Origin: Acrasis kona
Lineage: Eukaryota > Heterolobosea > Eutetramitea > Acrasida > Acrasidae
Direction: 5' to 3'
Assembly: GCA_026419775.2 (NCBI GenBank)
Contig: JAOPGA020001493.1
Span: 1-34,080 of the forward strand
DNA length: 34,080 bases
The notes beneath the pieces are model-generated. The model was not told the DNA's origin and made no database searches. It was given only the letters and a program-made list of their open reading frames with translations. This document shows positions 1 through 10,720 of the stretch, in pieces (the first letter of the stretch is position 1; the number at the start of each line of letters is the position of its first letter). Position numbers and translations under genes: made by a program.

Positions 1-142
1 GTAACGTGTTATCCATCAAAAATGTAATAATTTTTAATGAGGGGACAACATCCGGTTGTGACACTTACATTTTCGGCGATATTGCGGATAGTTTATCAAC
101 TGAATCCACCACTCACGTTCCTTAAAATTGTGAAAACGAAAC

Positions 143-1045
143 ATGGGAATCCCCGATCAGATCAGCGACTTCACTGGAAGATTAAAGTCAGACAAGGGAC
201 TAATCGTACGTGTGCTATTGGGATTACTATTTGTCATTGCATTGACCATTATGGGCTTTGCTTTGTTCATACGAACAGCAGTCTACAACAACCACCCAAC
301 AAAACACGCCATAGAGTACATTGGCTTCAATGATAAAAATTTCGAAGAGATTTTTCCAAGGATCTCTGTGTGCCCTGGTTACCACAATGACAGTACAACC
401 GGTCACTTTACCATGGGAGTAATCGATAAAGTTGAGTGCACATTCATCCAATTAATACCAGAAAGCCCAGATCACGTGGAGCCAGTACGTACTCCAGTCC
501 AGTCCACAGGTCCCGTCGAGCACACAATTGATTACCGCAAGTACACTAATTGCTTCGACATTAACATGGAGCGAACGAACTCGCCCAAGGTTGGATGGCA
601 AAATCCAGCCAGTCAAATTTCATGCAGGATTAATGCAAACTCCTGGGTACACGTTCATGTATACAATTTCAACCGCGATAAGCCCAGTCACTTGTTGAGC
701 CACTGGAACACTCTAAAGAATGGAGAGGCCACAAAGGTCAGCTTGAAATACGAAGAAGTTGCAAACACAAAGGGAGAGACCTGGGGATGGTATGCCATTG
801 ACAAGGAAGATGAAGAACTCAGATTCGGATCCAGAGGTCAAGCACCCGACCACTTGTACGTTTCATTCGGCTTTGACAGAATCTGGAAATCAAGATACCA
901 AGTATTCCACACCGCCCATCAATTCGGTGACATTACTTTCGGACAAATCGGTGGAATTTGCTTCTTGTTCTACATGTTATGGAAGTTGATTGCATGGTTT
1001 ACAACACTATTCGGAGGGGATCGTGCCGGTTATGAGAATGCCTAA
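143..1045 (+). CDS. Two-TM membrane protein, DEG/ENaC-like
   Basis: Single-exon gene of 300 residues starting at an ATG in an A-rich context (gaaacATG). A hydrophobic segment at about residues 21-44 is followed by a roughly 220-residue cysteine-containing region. A second hydrophobic segment at about 265-288 contains a GQIGG motif, and a short polar tail follows. Just after TM1 the sequence FPRISVCP resembles the FPxVTxCN motif that follows TM1 in DEG/ENaC/ASIC channels, and the Gly-Gly at the start of TM2 also recalls that family. With the usual two-TM topology the large loop would be extracellular and both termini cytosolic. It is much shorter than animal ENaC/ASIC subunits (500 or more residues) and lacks their full cysteine pattern. 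The family call is therefore a weak motif-level inference, and an unrelated two-TM family is possible. Its 3' end converges on the VPS9 gene. Confidence 0.6.
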   Translation: MGIPDQISDFTGRLKSDKGLIVRVLLGLLFVIALTIMGFALFIRTAVYNNHPTKHAIEYIGFNDKNFEEIFPRISVCPGYHNDSTTGHFTMGVIDKVECTFIQLIPESPDHVEPVRTPVQSTGPVEHTIDYRKYTNCFDINMERTNSPKVGWQNPASQISCRINANSWVHVHVYNFNRDKPSHLLSHWNTLKNGEATKVSLKYEEVANTKGETWGWYAIDKEDEELRFGSRGQAPDHLYVSFGFDRIWKSRYQVFHTAHQFGDITFGQIGGICFLFYMLWKLIAWFTTLFGGDRAGYENA

Positions 1046-1069
1046 ATAACAGATTTCTGTAATAATAAA
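1046..1069. terminator. Shared 3' end of convergent genes with AATAAA
   Basis: Only 24 nt separate the stop codons of the ENaC-like gene (+) and the VPS9 gene (-). A plus-strand AATAAA lies at 1064-1069, directly abutting the VPS9 stop codon. A minus-strand AATAAA (1082-1077) lies inside the last VPS9 codons. The two mRNAs must overlap at their 3' ends or have almost no 3' UTR. Confidence 0.6.
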
Positions 1070-3382
1070 TTATTCTTTTATTGAAGTTGATCTTGGATCG
1101 TGTATTAGTTGTTGAAGTTCTTCATCGGTTATGTTACATACATACATCACTGCACCTTCAAGACAAGTCAAAAAGTACATCACCTCCCCACTAACTTCTC
1201 CTGCATATTTACTCATGTATCCCAAGTTGGAGTGGATCATGTACAGCTCAGAATGCACCGCAACGTAAATCATTATTGGAATGAATTCATCCGCACCAAA
1301 TGATATTTCTTTATTGCGACGTGCACAGTTCTCTGCGGCAAGCACGTGAATCTGTTTAGCACAAGTATACACACAATGTAACATGTCGTTGGGAGTGCTA
1401 CATAAACCCAACAAGCTCAACACCCTGCATGGTTCTTCAAAAGTATTGGTTTCCTTCTTATGGATTGGCAAAAACTTGCTGCTTACACCAAGTTGTTGCG
1501 GTGTCAAGTGCTTCAGTAACCTTGCTTGCTTGTAGAATTTGTAATTGTCAACCTGATGCGTTTCATCATCAACACGTGAAAGTTTGGACCCCATTAGACA
1601 CCCATAAAAGAAATGATGATTTAAAAAGTGGAGCTTTTCACAATCAACTTGATCAGTCACACGATGGTTGCGAGCCATGTATTCGGAAAAAGTAACAACA
1701 AAATTAGAAACTTCTCTTGCAGGAACTATATCCCACCCGACGCGATCTAACTCTTGCAGCAGCCTTCTAACGTCTTGCTCCTCCTGACCACGTTCATCAC
1801 TCAATAAACAACAAAAATTTAAATGTACATGTTCCATGCTGTCATTACACAAACAATTTAACAACTCATACTGTGTCATTTCTTGGAACATACAATCATC
1901 GTTTTCTCTTCTGTATTTATTACAATAGTTTGGATACAATCTTAAATGATATTCACAAGGGTGGATGTGGACCTGACTCAACAAATTCTTCAATGTAGAT
2001 CCCTGATCCTTGGTCGACTTTTTTTTCTGGCTTGCATTGTACGTCTTTCTCAACTCTTGGTACTTTAATGTTAAAATCTGATCTCTCTTCTCCAACTTTT
2101 TAATGTAACGTGATTGTAACGATAAAGAAGGATGCATGCTCCACATTGACTCATGCGTGTCTTTGCTCAAAAAGTCCGAATCAATGTAATCAGGTACCCT
2201 TGGTGATGTCAAAACGTTCTTAACGATTAGAATGCGTTCCTTGATGTGCTGCTTCACTTTCTTTTCTAGTTTTATCCTACACTCGTAACGAAAGTTCTTT
2301 ACTAAAAATAACCATCTAAACGTCGGAATGATGTGTATGAGAGCGCATTTTCGTAGATATAACATTTCGGGGTGATAATTTTGAGTGATGCTGAGTTGCT
2401 TGGCCTTGTATTGTTTGATGAGGTTGCGACTTTCCTTGACCATGTTGTTGAGCTTTTTGTCATATTTTCTTAATTCGTACCGCAACTCACTCTCAGTCCG
2501 CTGCCCAATGTTTAATGTAGTGAAAATGCGTTTTAAAAGTGAAACCCGAGGGGAATTGGGATCTGATGCAGATGATGGGGATGTTGGTGTGGTTGGCGTG
2601 GTTGAAGTGATTGATGGAGATGGTGGAGAATTGTTCGGAGGTGTGTTTGGGGATTTCCTCGGCGATAGACTTTGAGACCGTAGGTCGTTATCTGTTGGGA
2701 CTCTATTTAGTTTGGGTATGCTCGGGATCATTGGAGAATTTATTTTTCTTCCTGAATGGTATGTGTCTATTGTTGTACCTCTGCGCAGAATGAGTGAGTC
2801 CTCCCTTCCCAAACTACTTGTTTCGCTTTCAGATGTATCAACGTCGTCTGTAAGTGCATTGCTATCATATGAAGAACTCAGCACCAAATCCTGCTGTTTC
2901 GCCAAGAGGATTTCTGTCGGTGTGAGTACTCTTTCCTCCATGGTAGATGCTTCTGTTGCATCGTGTTCATGACCTAAAAAGTATGTTGAGGCTGTGGTGT
3001 CCTCTGCCTTTTTGGTTATAAAATCTTTCAAGTGATTTCTTATTTTTTCGTTAGAATCACAATCGGCATCTGCATTTTCTTCTGTTACAACGGAGTCTGA
3101 AGATGTGGTTGAATTTGAACGAAATACGTGAGTCGAGTTGTAAGGGGTGTATCGACGAGAACTTCCACGTCTTTTTTCTGCAGTCGGGTCTTCCTTTGTT
3201 TCGAATGTAAGAGTTATGGATGATGTGACAGCAGAATTGGCATCATGCTTATCTTTGAAATACTCGTACTCTATTTTCACTTCGCCACCGCTTGACTCGT
3301 CTCTAACGACACGACCCACAACACGGGCGTTCCTTCTTCGAGCAAAAGTGGCGGAATCCCCATCTTCCGCCTTTGTGGCCAT
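1070..3382 (-). CDS. VPS9-domain Rab5-type guanine nucleotide exchange factor
   Basis: Single-exon gene of 770 residues, starting at the first ATG of the open frame (3382). The frame stays open upstream to 3481, but only with a GTG, so the ATG is chosen. The N-terminal half is polar and Ser/Thr/Pro rich (SPS and TPTSP runs near residues 240-290), followed by basic, helix-prone sequence. The C-terminal ~150 residues form a VPS9 domain. D698 and P702 (in ADEFIPIMIYV) and Y736 and T739 (in YFLTCLEGAV) match the Asp, Pro, Tyr and Thr that are catalytic in Rabex-5/Vps9p. Family members activate Rab5/Vps21 GTPases on early endosomes. No other named domain (Ras-binding, zinc finger, CUE) is evident. 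It follows nicalin tail-to-head on the minus strand with 120 nt between them. Confidence 0.85.
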   Translation of the reverse strand: MATKAEDGDSATFARRRNARVVGRVVRDESSGGEVKIEYEYFKDKHDANSAVTSSITLTFETKEDPTAEKRRGSSRRYTPYNSTHVFRSNSTTSSDSVVTEENADADCDSNEKIRNHLKDFITKKAEDTTASTYFLGHEHDATEASTMEERVLTPTEILLAKQQDLVLSSSYDSNALTDDVDTSESETSSLGREDSLILRRGTTIDTYHSGRKINSPMIPSIPKLNRVPTDNDLRSQSLSPRKSPNTPPNNSPPSPSITSTTPTTPTSPSSASDPNSPRVSLLKRIFTTLNIGQRTESELRYELRKYDKKLNNMVKESRNLIKQYKAKQLSITQNYHPEMLYLRKCALIHIIPTFRWLFLVKNFRYECRIKLEKKVKQHIKERILIVKNVLTSPRVPDYIDSDFLSKDTHESMWSMHPSLSLQSRYIKKLEKRDQILTLKYQELRKTYNASQKKKSTKDQGSTLKNLLSQVHIHPCEYHLRLYPNYCNKYRRENDDCMFQEMTQYELLNCLCNDSMEHVHLNFCCLLSDERGQEEQDVRRLLQELDRVGWDIVPAREVSNFVVTFSEYMARNHRVTDQVDCEKLHFLNHHFFYGCLMGSKLSRVDDETHQVDNYKFYKQARLLKHLTPQQLGVSSKFLPIHKKETNTFEEPCRVLSLLGLCSTPNDMLHCVYTCAKQIHVLAAENCARRNKEISFGADEFIPIMIYVAVHSELYMIHSNLGYMSKYAGEVSGEVMYFLTCLEGAVMYVCNITDEELQQLIHDPRSTSIKE

Positions 3383-3501
3383 GACGTTTAAATTGAAAGT
3401 CAACTGACACCTGAAAATCTGAACCACTGATGTCTGATATACTGTAGTACTTGGGACACGACTACGGATTAACAACCACACAAAAAGTATAAAATCAAAT
3501 C

Positions 3502-3507
3502 TTTATT
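3502..3507 (-). terminator. Poly(A) signal overlapping the nicalin stop
   Basis: The minus-strand AATAAA at 3507-3502 includes the TAA stop codon (3505-3503) of the nicalin gene. Confidence 0.5.
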
Positions 3508-5166
3508 TTGAGAACAGCGACGACAAGTTCTTCTTAAACTGAGACACGCCAACAATGGCTACGTGCAACAAGACAAGATAACCAACAATGGGTAACCACA
3601 ACAACAGGTCAAACCAAATGGGTTTAACCTTATAGACTGTTGCTTTAACTTTTGTGTTTCCATATAATTTGATGGAGTTGGTTGTACTACGGGGTTCAAA
3701 TTCTTGTACATTAACTTGGTTTGTTAGGCGGTCCAATACATTTTTCAAACTTGTTATTAACAATTGATTCTTCTCATGAATGCTTCTTGAAAAGTGTCCG
3801 AACGAGGTCAACCATGATTCAATGAACCTTTCACTTGGTGTCAGGCCTTCCTTAAATAATGTATAACTACTTTCCTTCTTGTAGATGATATTGGCGATGG
3901 CTTCCGCAATCATTTTAATGTTGTTCTTGAGAATGTTCACATCAACATGAACGTCCAATGCGCTGCTTCTTGATATTTGTGGTGAAACTGGCTTCTTGAA
4001 CCTTGATAATGTTGCTGATCTAATGTTCTTCCTTGACATGACTTCGTGTTCCCAAGCGATCTCCTTGCTGGTCACATCAACTCTCTTCAAGCTGAATTCC
4101 AATTTTGTGTTGTGATGTTGTGCGGATTGAGTGAACTCACGAAGGAGCGAGATGACATCATCTTCGGCGTACTTTTCGGCAACGTGCATGGTAAGTTCGC
4201 TACTTCCTAAACTCTCTAAGCATAGGACGAATGATAATTTATCAAGGGTGGCGTGAGGAAGTTTTTGGATCCAATGTCTTGCACCTTCATAGTTTAATCT
4301 TCCTCCGCTTGTGAGAACAAACATCAAGTCATATGATCCACGTGATGAAGCTGATGAGTATAAAAGTTGGAACAAGCGCGCTAATTCTAACAACGCAACT
4401 GCTCCACTACCATTTGTGTCCAAGCCACGTGTCAAGTCTGGTACAATACTTAATGTGTCATAATGAGCGACAATGGCGATTGCTGGTGCTGGTTGTACTT
4501 TGCCCCTTAAAGTAGCCTATAACTGTGTTAACTGCGCTAAGTAGGAAATAAACTTACTTCAAAGTTTGTTAATAAAATATTATTGATTGGTGATGCCTCT
4601 GAAGCGTCAATAATAATGTGGTGTGAATCTGGTAGGAAATCACCACCTTTTTCCGATATGATTTGGTCACAAAGTTTTTCCACTTGTGCGTTATTGAAGA
4701 CAAAGTATACTGGCTTTTCGATAGGTGTTTCTGAAAGGAATAATGATCTCTCGAGTGCCGAGAAGGACTTTAGTAGTGCCTCGTTGTTTTCCTTTGCTAA
4801 TGATTCACGATCAGGAACCACAATAATGATTCCCGTCACGTCATCTCTGCTTACTAATGTCTGAATTGAATTGATTTTACTCTTGTCGTTGTGTGTTAAA
4901 AGATCTGCTAGTTTGATAATAACAGTGCTGCGGGAGAAGCTTAGTGATTCACCACCGTAAGCGATGCTAGTATTGTTGCTTTTTATTTTTCCTGCTGGAA
5001 CAGATGTTAAATGGGACACTGGTCCATTCAGGGTTGTTCGTCTGCAACCCAACTGTGAGTTGCCACGATCATATTGTAGCATGCGATATACATCAAATGT
5101 CTGGCTGCAATATGCAAGATATAATATTGAAGCCAATACAAGAAGAGTTATTCTTGTTCTCATCAT
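3503..5166 (-). CDS. NCLN: Nicalin (NCLN), ER translocon BOS-complex subunit
   Basis: Two exons, 5166-4558 and 4516-3503, separated by a 41-nt GT-AG intron (4557-4517); together 540 residues, close to the ~563 of human nicalin. Residues 1-20 are a signal peptide. The mature N-terminus (FDVYRMLQYD) matches the nicalin signature FxVYRMQQYD. After the splice the sequence runs IAIVAHYD and later LDTNGSGAVALLELARL, matching the M28-peptidase-like luminal domain shared with nicastrin. WEHEVMSRKNIRS also matches nicalin. A single TM lies near the C-terminus (VKPIWFDLLLWLPIVGYLV). In animals nicalin works with NOMO and TMEM147 in the multipass-protein translocon and lacks aminopeptidase activity. The start is the first of two tandem ATGs. 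It is divergent from the Ca2+ pump gene with only 41 bp between start codons. Confidence 0.92.
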
Positions 5167-5207
5167 TGTTGTGTGTATTGGGTTGACAAATCATTCCGCT
5201 TGCCGCA
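5167..5207. promoter_or_regulatory. 41-bp bidirectional promoter/5' region
   Basis: This is the whole interval between the divergent ATGs of nicalin (-) and the Ca2+-ATPase/CNG fusion (+). It must hold both 5' leaders, so transcription start sites must lie very close to, or inside, the opposite gene's 5' end. No clear TATA box is seen. Core promoter elements may extend into coding sequence. Confidence 0.5.
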
Positions 5208-8200
5208 ATGGAAATCACGGTAGAGAGGCTAGTGGATTTGAATACTCATAGAGACCATGAAAAGCTCAAGGGGATTGGCGGCATTACCGAAGTTGCTAGA
5301 ATGTTAGGCGCGAATTTAAAAGACGGTCTAGATGACAAAAATAAAGAATTTGAAGATCGGAAGAGGGAGTATGTTAATCGTTCAAATTGTATTAATTTTT
5401 TAGATTCGGAGAAAACATTTACCCAGAACCTGAACTTAAAAATCTATTTTACTTTATACAAGATGCACTTAAAGATGATACACTTAGGATTTTGATTATT
5501 TGCGCTTTAGTATCGTTATTGTTTGGAGTAATAGTCATTAGAGAACCCTATGGTTGGTTAGATTCAGCAGGAATCTTTTTTGCTGTTTTTCTTGTTGTAA
5601 CCGTATCAAGTTTTAATAACTACAGCAAAGAAAGACAATTCAGAGCACTCAACAGAATCAAGGAAAATCGAGATGTTAAAGTCATTCGATGCGGAACTCA
5701 AATCATTTTACCTTCATCTGCAATAGTCGTCGGCGATATCATACGCTTGGAAGCCGGAGATCATGTCCCAGCTGATGGTCTCGTAGTAGAAGCATTCAAC
5801 ATGACTTGCGACGAATCAAACCTAACAGGAGAGACAGAAAGTGAACCAAAGGACACAAGTAATAATGTTTTCTTAATATCAGGATCACAATTAACTGATG
5901 GGGTCGGTACGATGTTGGTTACTGCAGTAGGTATCAACACCGGTATTGGTCAAGCACTCTTAAAGATACAAGAAGAAGATAACCAACAAACACCTCTTGA
6001 GAAATCTCTCGAAAGAGTTGCAGATGCAATTGGTCATTGTGGTCTCACTGTTAGTGTTCTCATGTTTTTTTTGTTATTGTCCAAACGCTTCTTTACAATC
6101 TTTTTCGATCCAAATGGAAAATGGTCATTAGAATTTCTAGCCGCCGTCCTTCGTGATCTTGTCTTGTCCGTTTCTCTTGTAGTAGCCGCTGTTCCTGAAG
6201 GTCTCCCACTGGCAGTCACTATTTCATTAGCCTATTCTACTAAAAAGATGTTAAGAGACAACAATCTCGTAAGAAACATATCCGCATGCGAAACCATGGG
6301 GAGCGCCACAAGTACGTTACATTCATTTCCATCAAAGAAATTAACAATGACAGCAATATGTTCGGATAAAACAGGTACATTGACAACGAATCGAATGACA
6401 GTTTCTGAGGCATGGATCTGTGGAGCCAATTACAAAATACTAAAGAAAAGACCAAGCATACGAGAACAGTGTATGGACATTTTATGCGATGCAATCGCCA
6501 TCAACAGCACTGCAAACATTCTACAACAAGAAGAAGCGAGACCCATCTACATGGGAAATCCAACAGAGTGTGCCATGTTAATGATGTTGGATAAAAATTT
6601 TGGAACAAGTTACCAGGACTTGCGTGATTCCAAAAAATCACAAATCGCACAAATGTAACATTTTTCACACGACCCTTCATTTAACTTTTTTTCAGATTTA
6701 CATTCTCTTCGGAAAGAAAGTGCATGAGTACCATTTTACATTCAACAACATTACCGTCCACATCATTTCGCATCTACACAAAAGGTGCTTCGGAAATTGT
6801 TTTTAATTTGTGCGATCGATACCTAGATGGATCGGCAAATGTTCAAAAAATAGATGACCAACTCAAACAATACGTACACGATGAAATACACAGAATGGCA
6901 GCATCGGGTCTACGCACCATTTGTATAGCCTACAATGATTTCAAATCAAACGACATTACTCAAACATGTGCACAAGATTTGGAAAATCAATTAATTTGTT
7001 TGGCGATAATTGGCATCAAAGATCCACTAAGAGGCGAAGTACCCGATGCCATTCAACGGTGCATCAAGGCCGGTATCATTGTTCGAATGGTTACCGGAGA
7101 TAATCTCCTCACCGCAAAACAAATTGCGATCGAATGTGGAATTTACGATCCTGATGTTGGAATTGCAATGGAGGGAAAAGACTTTAGAGTGCTTCCCCCC
7201 TCTGAAATGATCAAAGTCGTGCCAAAGTTACAAGTATTAGCTCGCTCTACGCCTATCGATAAACACTTGTTGGTGACCACACTTAAAACAATGGGTCAGA
7301 TTGTAGCGGTGACTGGAGATGGTACAAATGATGCAGCTGCTCTAAAAGCCTCTAATGTGGGTTTGTCCATGGGTAAAAGTGGAACTGAAGTAGCGAAAGA
7401 AGCCTCTGATATAATCATCATGGATGATAACTTTACATCAATAGTCAAATCGGTTTTATGGGGAAGAAGCGTTTATGAAAACGTTAGAAAGTTTTTACAA
7501 TTCCAAATGACAATCAACATTGCAGCAGTGTTGATTACATTCATAGGTAGTGTATTCGAGAATGGATTTCCATTAACTGCTGTTCAATTGTTATGGATCA
7601 ATTTGATCATGGATACATTTGCAGCATTAGCGTTATCTACCGAACCACCCACCGAACAACTACTTGATAGAAATCCACATGGGATGGACGAACCTATCGT
7701 CAATAATAACATGTGGAAAAACATTATTGTACAAAGTTTACTACAACTTTGCATTTTACTACCATTAATCAATTATCATGAATATTTTTTTGGACCCATA
7801 GGAGATCCAATTCTTTCCGTAAGCAATAAGAAAAATGTACAAGATTATACTCTTGTTTTTAATGTTTTTGTTTTTTTTCAATTATTTAACATGTGGAATG
7901 CTCGTAAAATTAATAATGAATTAAACATTTTTAATAATATTGGAAAGAGTAAAATGTTTTTAATAATTTTTGCAAGTTGTACTTGTATACAAGTATTGAT
8001 TGTTGAATTTGGAGGTTATTTTGGATTTGGAACTCATGGATTAACTATGCAAGAATGGATCACTAGTATTTGTTTATCTTTTTTAGCAATACCAGTTGGT
8101 TTTATTTTACGTTTTGTGCCTGTGCCTAAACACTTATTTTTTGGATATGATGTGAGGGCAGAGTATTTTGATATTATTTATTGGATTAAAGTATTGTTAG

Positions 8201-10593
8201 CAAAGAATACTTTTCATCCAGATAGTCCCACTACTCAATTTTGGAAGTATGCAACCATGTTGTGTTGGTTTCATGTCTTATTTGTTGTTCCTTTTAAAAC
8301 TGGAATATTGTCCACTCGTCCTAATCACTTTTTATCAGTATGTGACTTTGTTGTTGACTTTGTGTTACTTGTGCATACTATTTTCTTAGCAAGTCGTTTT
8401 CAACATCATCATGGTGGTGAATTAGTAACTGATTATAATGAATTGAAAAGAAAATATAGAGAGAATGACTTTGTGGTAGATTTGATTTATAGCATACCTA
8501 TCGATAGCATGTTTACTGCTTATCGTACATTATTTGGAGCTGATGGTAGAGCTCATTTATTAATGGAGTTATTAAGGTTGCCAAGGTTAATTATGTTAAT
8601 GAGACCTTTGCAGTTGTTAAATAGAACGGCTGTAAGGATTAGCAGCATCATTAACCCTGCATACATTCACATGGCAAGCATGTTGCTTTTAATTGGTCTT
8701 GTAACTCATTGGGTAGCGTGTGCTTGGGTGTTGTTATCACAAGTACAAGGTTATGGTACCAATGAGTTTATCATTAGTCAAGAATGGTCCGATTCATCTC
8801 CATTGGAGATTTATGGATATGCTCTTTTTTGGAGCTTGTATAAAATGACGGGTGGTAATGTGGGTGGAACGCCTACAAATAGAGCAGAGAGAAGTTTTGA
8901 AATTTTTATGAGCTTTGCTGGACTCACCATTTATGCATCCATTATTGGTTCTTTGAGTAATTTGGTGATGGATCTTGCAGAGGATCAAAACCATATTCAA
9001 GAAAAGATGGAAAAAGTAAATGCATTTCTTCGTCGTAAGAAAATGCCTAATAAATTACAAAATCGTATTCGATCCTTGATGGAATACAAATTGCATCACT
9101 CTGACGATGCGGAGAGAGAAATTATCAATGATTTGCCCGATAGTTTAAAAACAGATATTGTTTTGCATTCTCATAAGAGTCTTATTTCTAGTGTTCCTTT
9201 TTTACAAAGATGTAATGAGAAATTTATAAGTGAGGTTATTCTAAAGTTAATTCCATTGGTGTATGGTCCAGAGGAGGTTATTTTCAATTACAATGAATTT
9301 GGAACCAGCATGTTCTTTATAATAAAGGGAGATGTAGAAATCCACTTACCTAGCGACCCTCCAAAAATTATTGATCTTCATACCGGAGATTTCTTCGGCG
9401 AAGTCGCTCTTTTAGATTCCAAATATAAAAGATCTGGAAGTGCAAGGACAACTTCTTTTTGTGAAATTCTTGAGCTCACAAAGGAAGATTTGGATTCCAT
9501 TATTGAAGATTATGGAGATAAGACCTTCTTTGAAGATTTGGATAAGGTTTTGATTGAGAGAAAGATACAAAGACCAAATGGTGCGCTTGCACGACAAATT
9601 CATAAAGAGACGAGCCCCGTCACTCCCAAAGATGTAATTAACAAGAAGGTCGAAATGTTGACTCCAATCATTACAAAACTCAATCAAGATGTTTCTGTTC
9701 CAAAAATCAGAACACCAGTAAGCGACAAGACTCCCACTACATTGAGAAGACCCATGTTGAAACGCGAAAACTCATCTTCTGGTTTAATTCCACCTGCATT
9801 GAAAAGAGAAAATTCTTCTTCATTTTTGAGCATTGTAACAGAAGCGCAGAGACGCCAACAACGCACAAGAAGTATGGATTCCTCACCAACTGGTTCTTCC
9901 GATGTACAATCAAGTTCCAACAACGTTCCACTCTCCGATCATGTAGAAAATCTTCAGAGGCAACTCAACCAAGCACTGTCCGACTTATCCGTCGCAAGAG
10001 ACCAAATCCTAAAGTTCACTTACCCAGAACAGAAGAACGACCAGATCCAAAACGAACTCAATGAGACTAGAAACGAATTGAGAATCGTTAAGAATGAGAT
10101 GATGAACTTTGAGTTGAAATCAAAATCTGATGAGCGCATGATTCATTGCTATCAGGAAGAATTGAGAGTTGGCCAACGAAAATTAGAGTTGACTGAAATG
10201 GAATTGAATCAGGTAATGACGGATCTATCTGATGCTAGAAGGAACGCAAAGGAAGCATGGTCAGAAACATCTGTTAGGATTCGCGACACCGAACACATCT
10301 CACTGGCAGTCAATGACATTCAGTTGCAGTTGGAGAAATTAGAACGGGAGACGATAAGTAAGGACGATCGCATACATCACTTGGAGTCAAAGTTACATGT
10401 GGAGGAACAAGAGAAGAAACTAAAAGTACATGTCGCTAGACATTTGCGTCATAAAGTTAGTGAGTTGAGAATGTTGCAATCTGAGATTAAGAACGATTCC
10501 ATAGAAATGATGTCAAGTATTAAGAATGATTTGACGGTTCTCTCCAAGAGTGGTTTTGGTACGCTGCTAGACAATGTATTAAAAAAAATATAG
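5208..10593 (+). CDS. Fusion: P2B Ca2+-ATPase (PMCA type) + cyclic-nucleotide-gated channel
   Basis: Four exons (5208-5368, 5404-6311, 6354-6654, 6696-10593) joined by introns of 35, 42 and 41 nt give 1756 codons (1755 aa). Residues ~1-960 are a full P-type ATPase: FGENIYPEPELKN at the N-terminus, LTGE in the actuator domain, PEGLPLAV in M4, ICSDKTGTLT with phosphoacceptor D361, KGASE, KDPLR, TGDN, TGDGTNDAAALK, and the PMCA-type stretch NFTSIVKSVLWGRSVY. It continues through M5-M10 and then, in the same open frame, into S1 (~971), S2, S3, an Arg-bearing S4, S5, a pore helix (~1164; filter region MTGGNVGGTP), S6, a C-linker and a cyclic-nucleotide-binding domain (~1285-1400). That domain has the phosphate-binding cassette FFGEVALL followed by RSGSAR. 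The tail is Ser-rich, then a coiled coil (~1540-1745). The pump would export Ca2+ and the channel would pass cations when cyclic nucleotide binds. The usual PMCA C-terminal regulatory tail is replaced by the channel. Both halves look intact. Confidence 0.9.
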
Positions 10594-10720
10594 TAAACTG
10601 AATATGTATGTATTACAATGTTGTTTTTGAAAATTTAATGACGACACCAGTCGGGGAAGAAGGTTTTGATGAGATATAATATTTATTGTAAGAGTTCCTT
10701 TGAAATAACAAAAGAACAAT

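Noticed and set aside
3383-3481. N-terminal extension of the VPS9 protein
   Set aside because: Open frame but it contains no ATG and begins at GTG; unlikely start in a nuclear gene.
4537-5166. Separate small secreted protein upstream of the nicalin C-terminal half
   Set aside because: A 41-nt intron joins it in frame to the 3503-4516 exon, giving a full-length nicalin.
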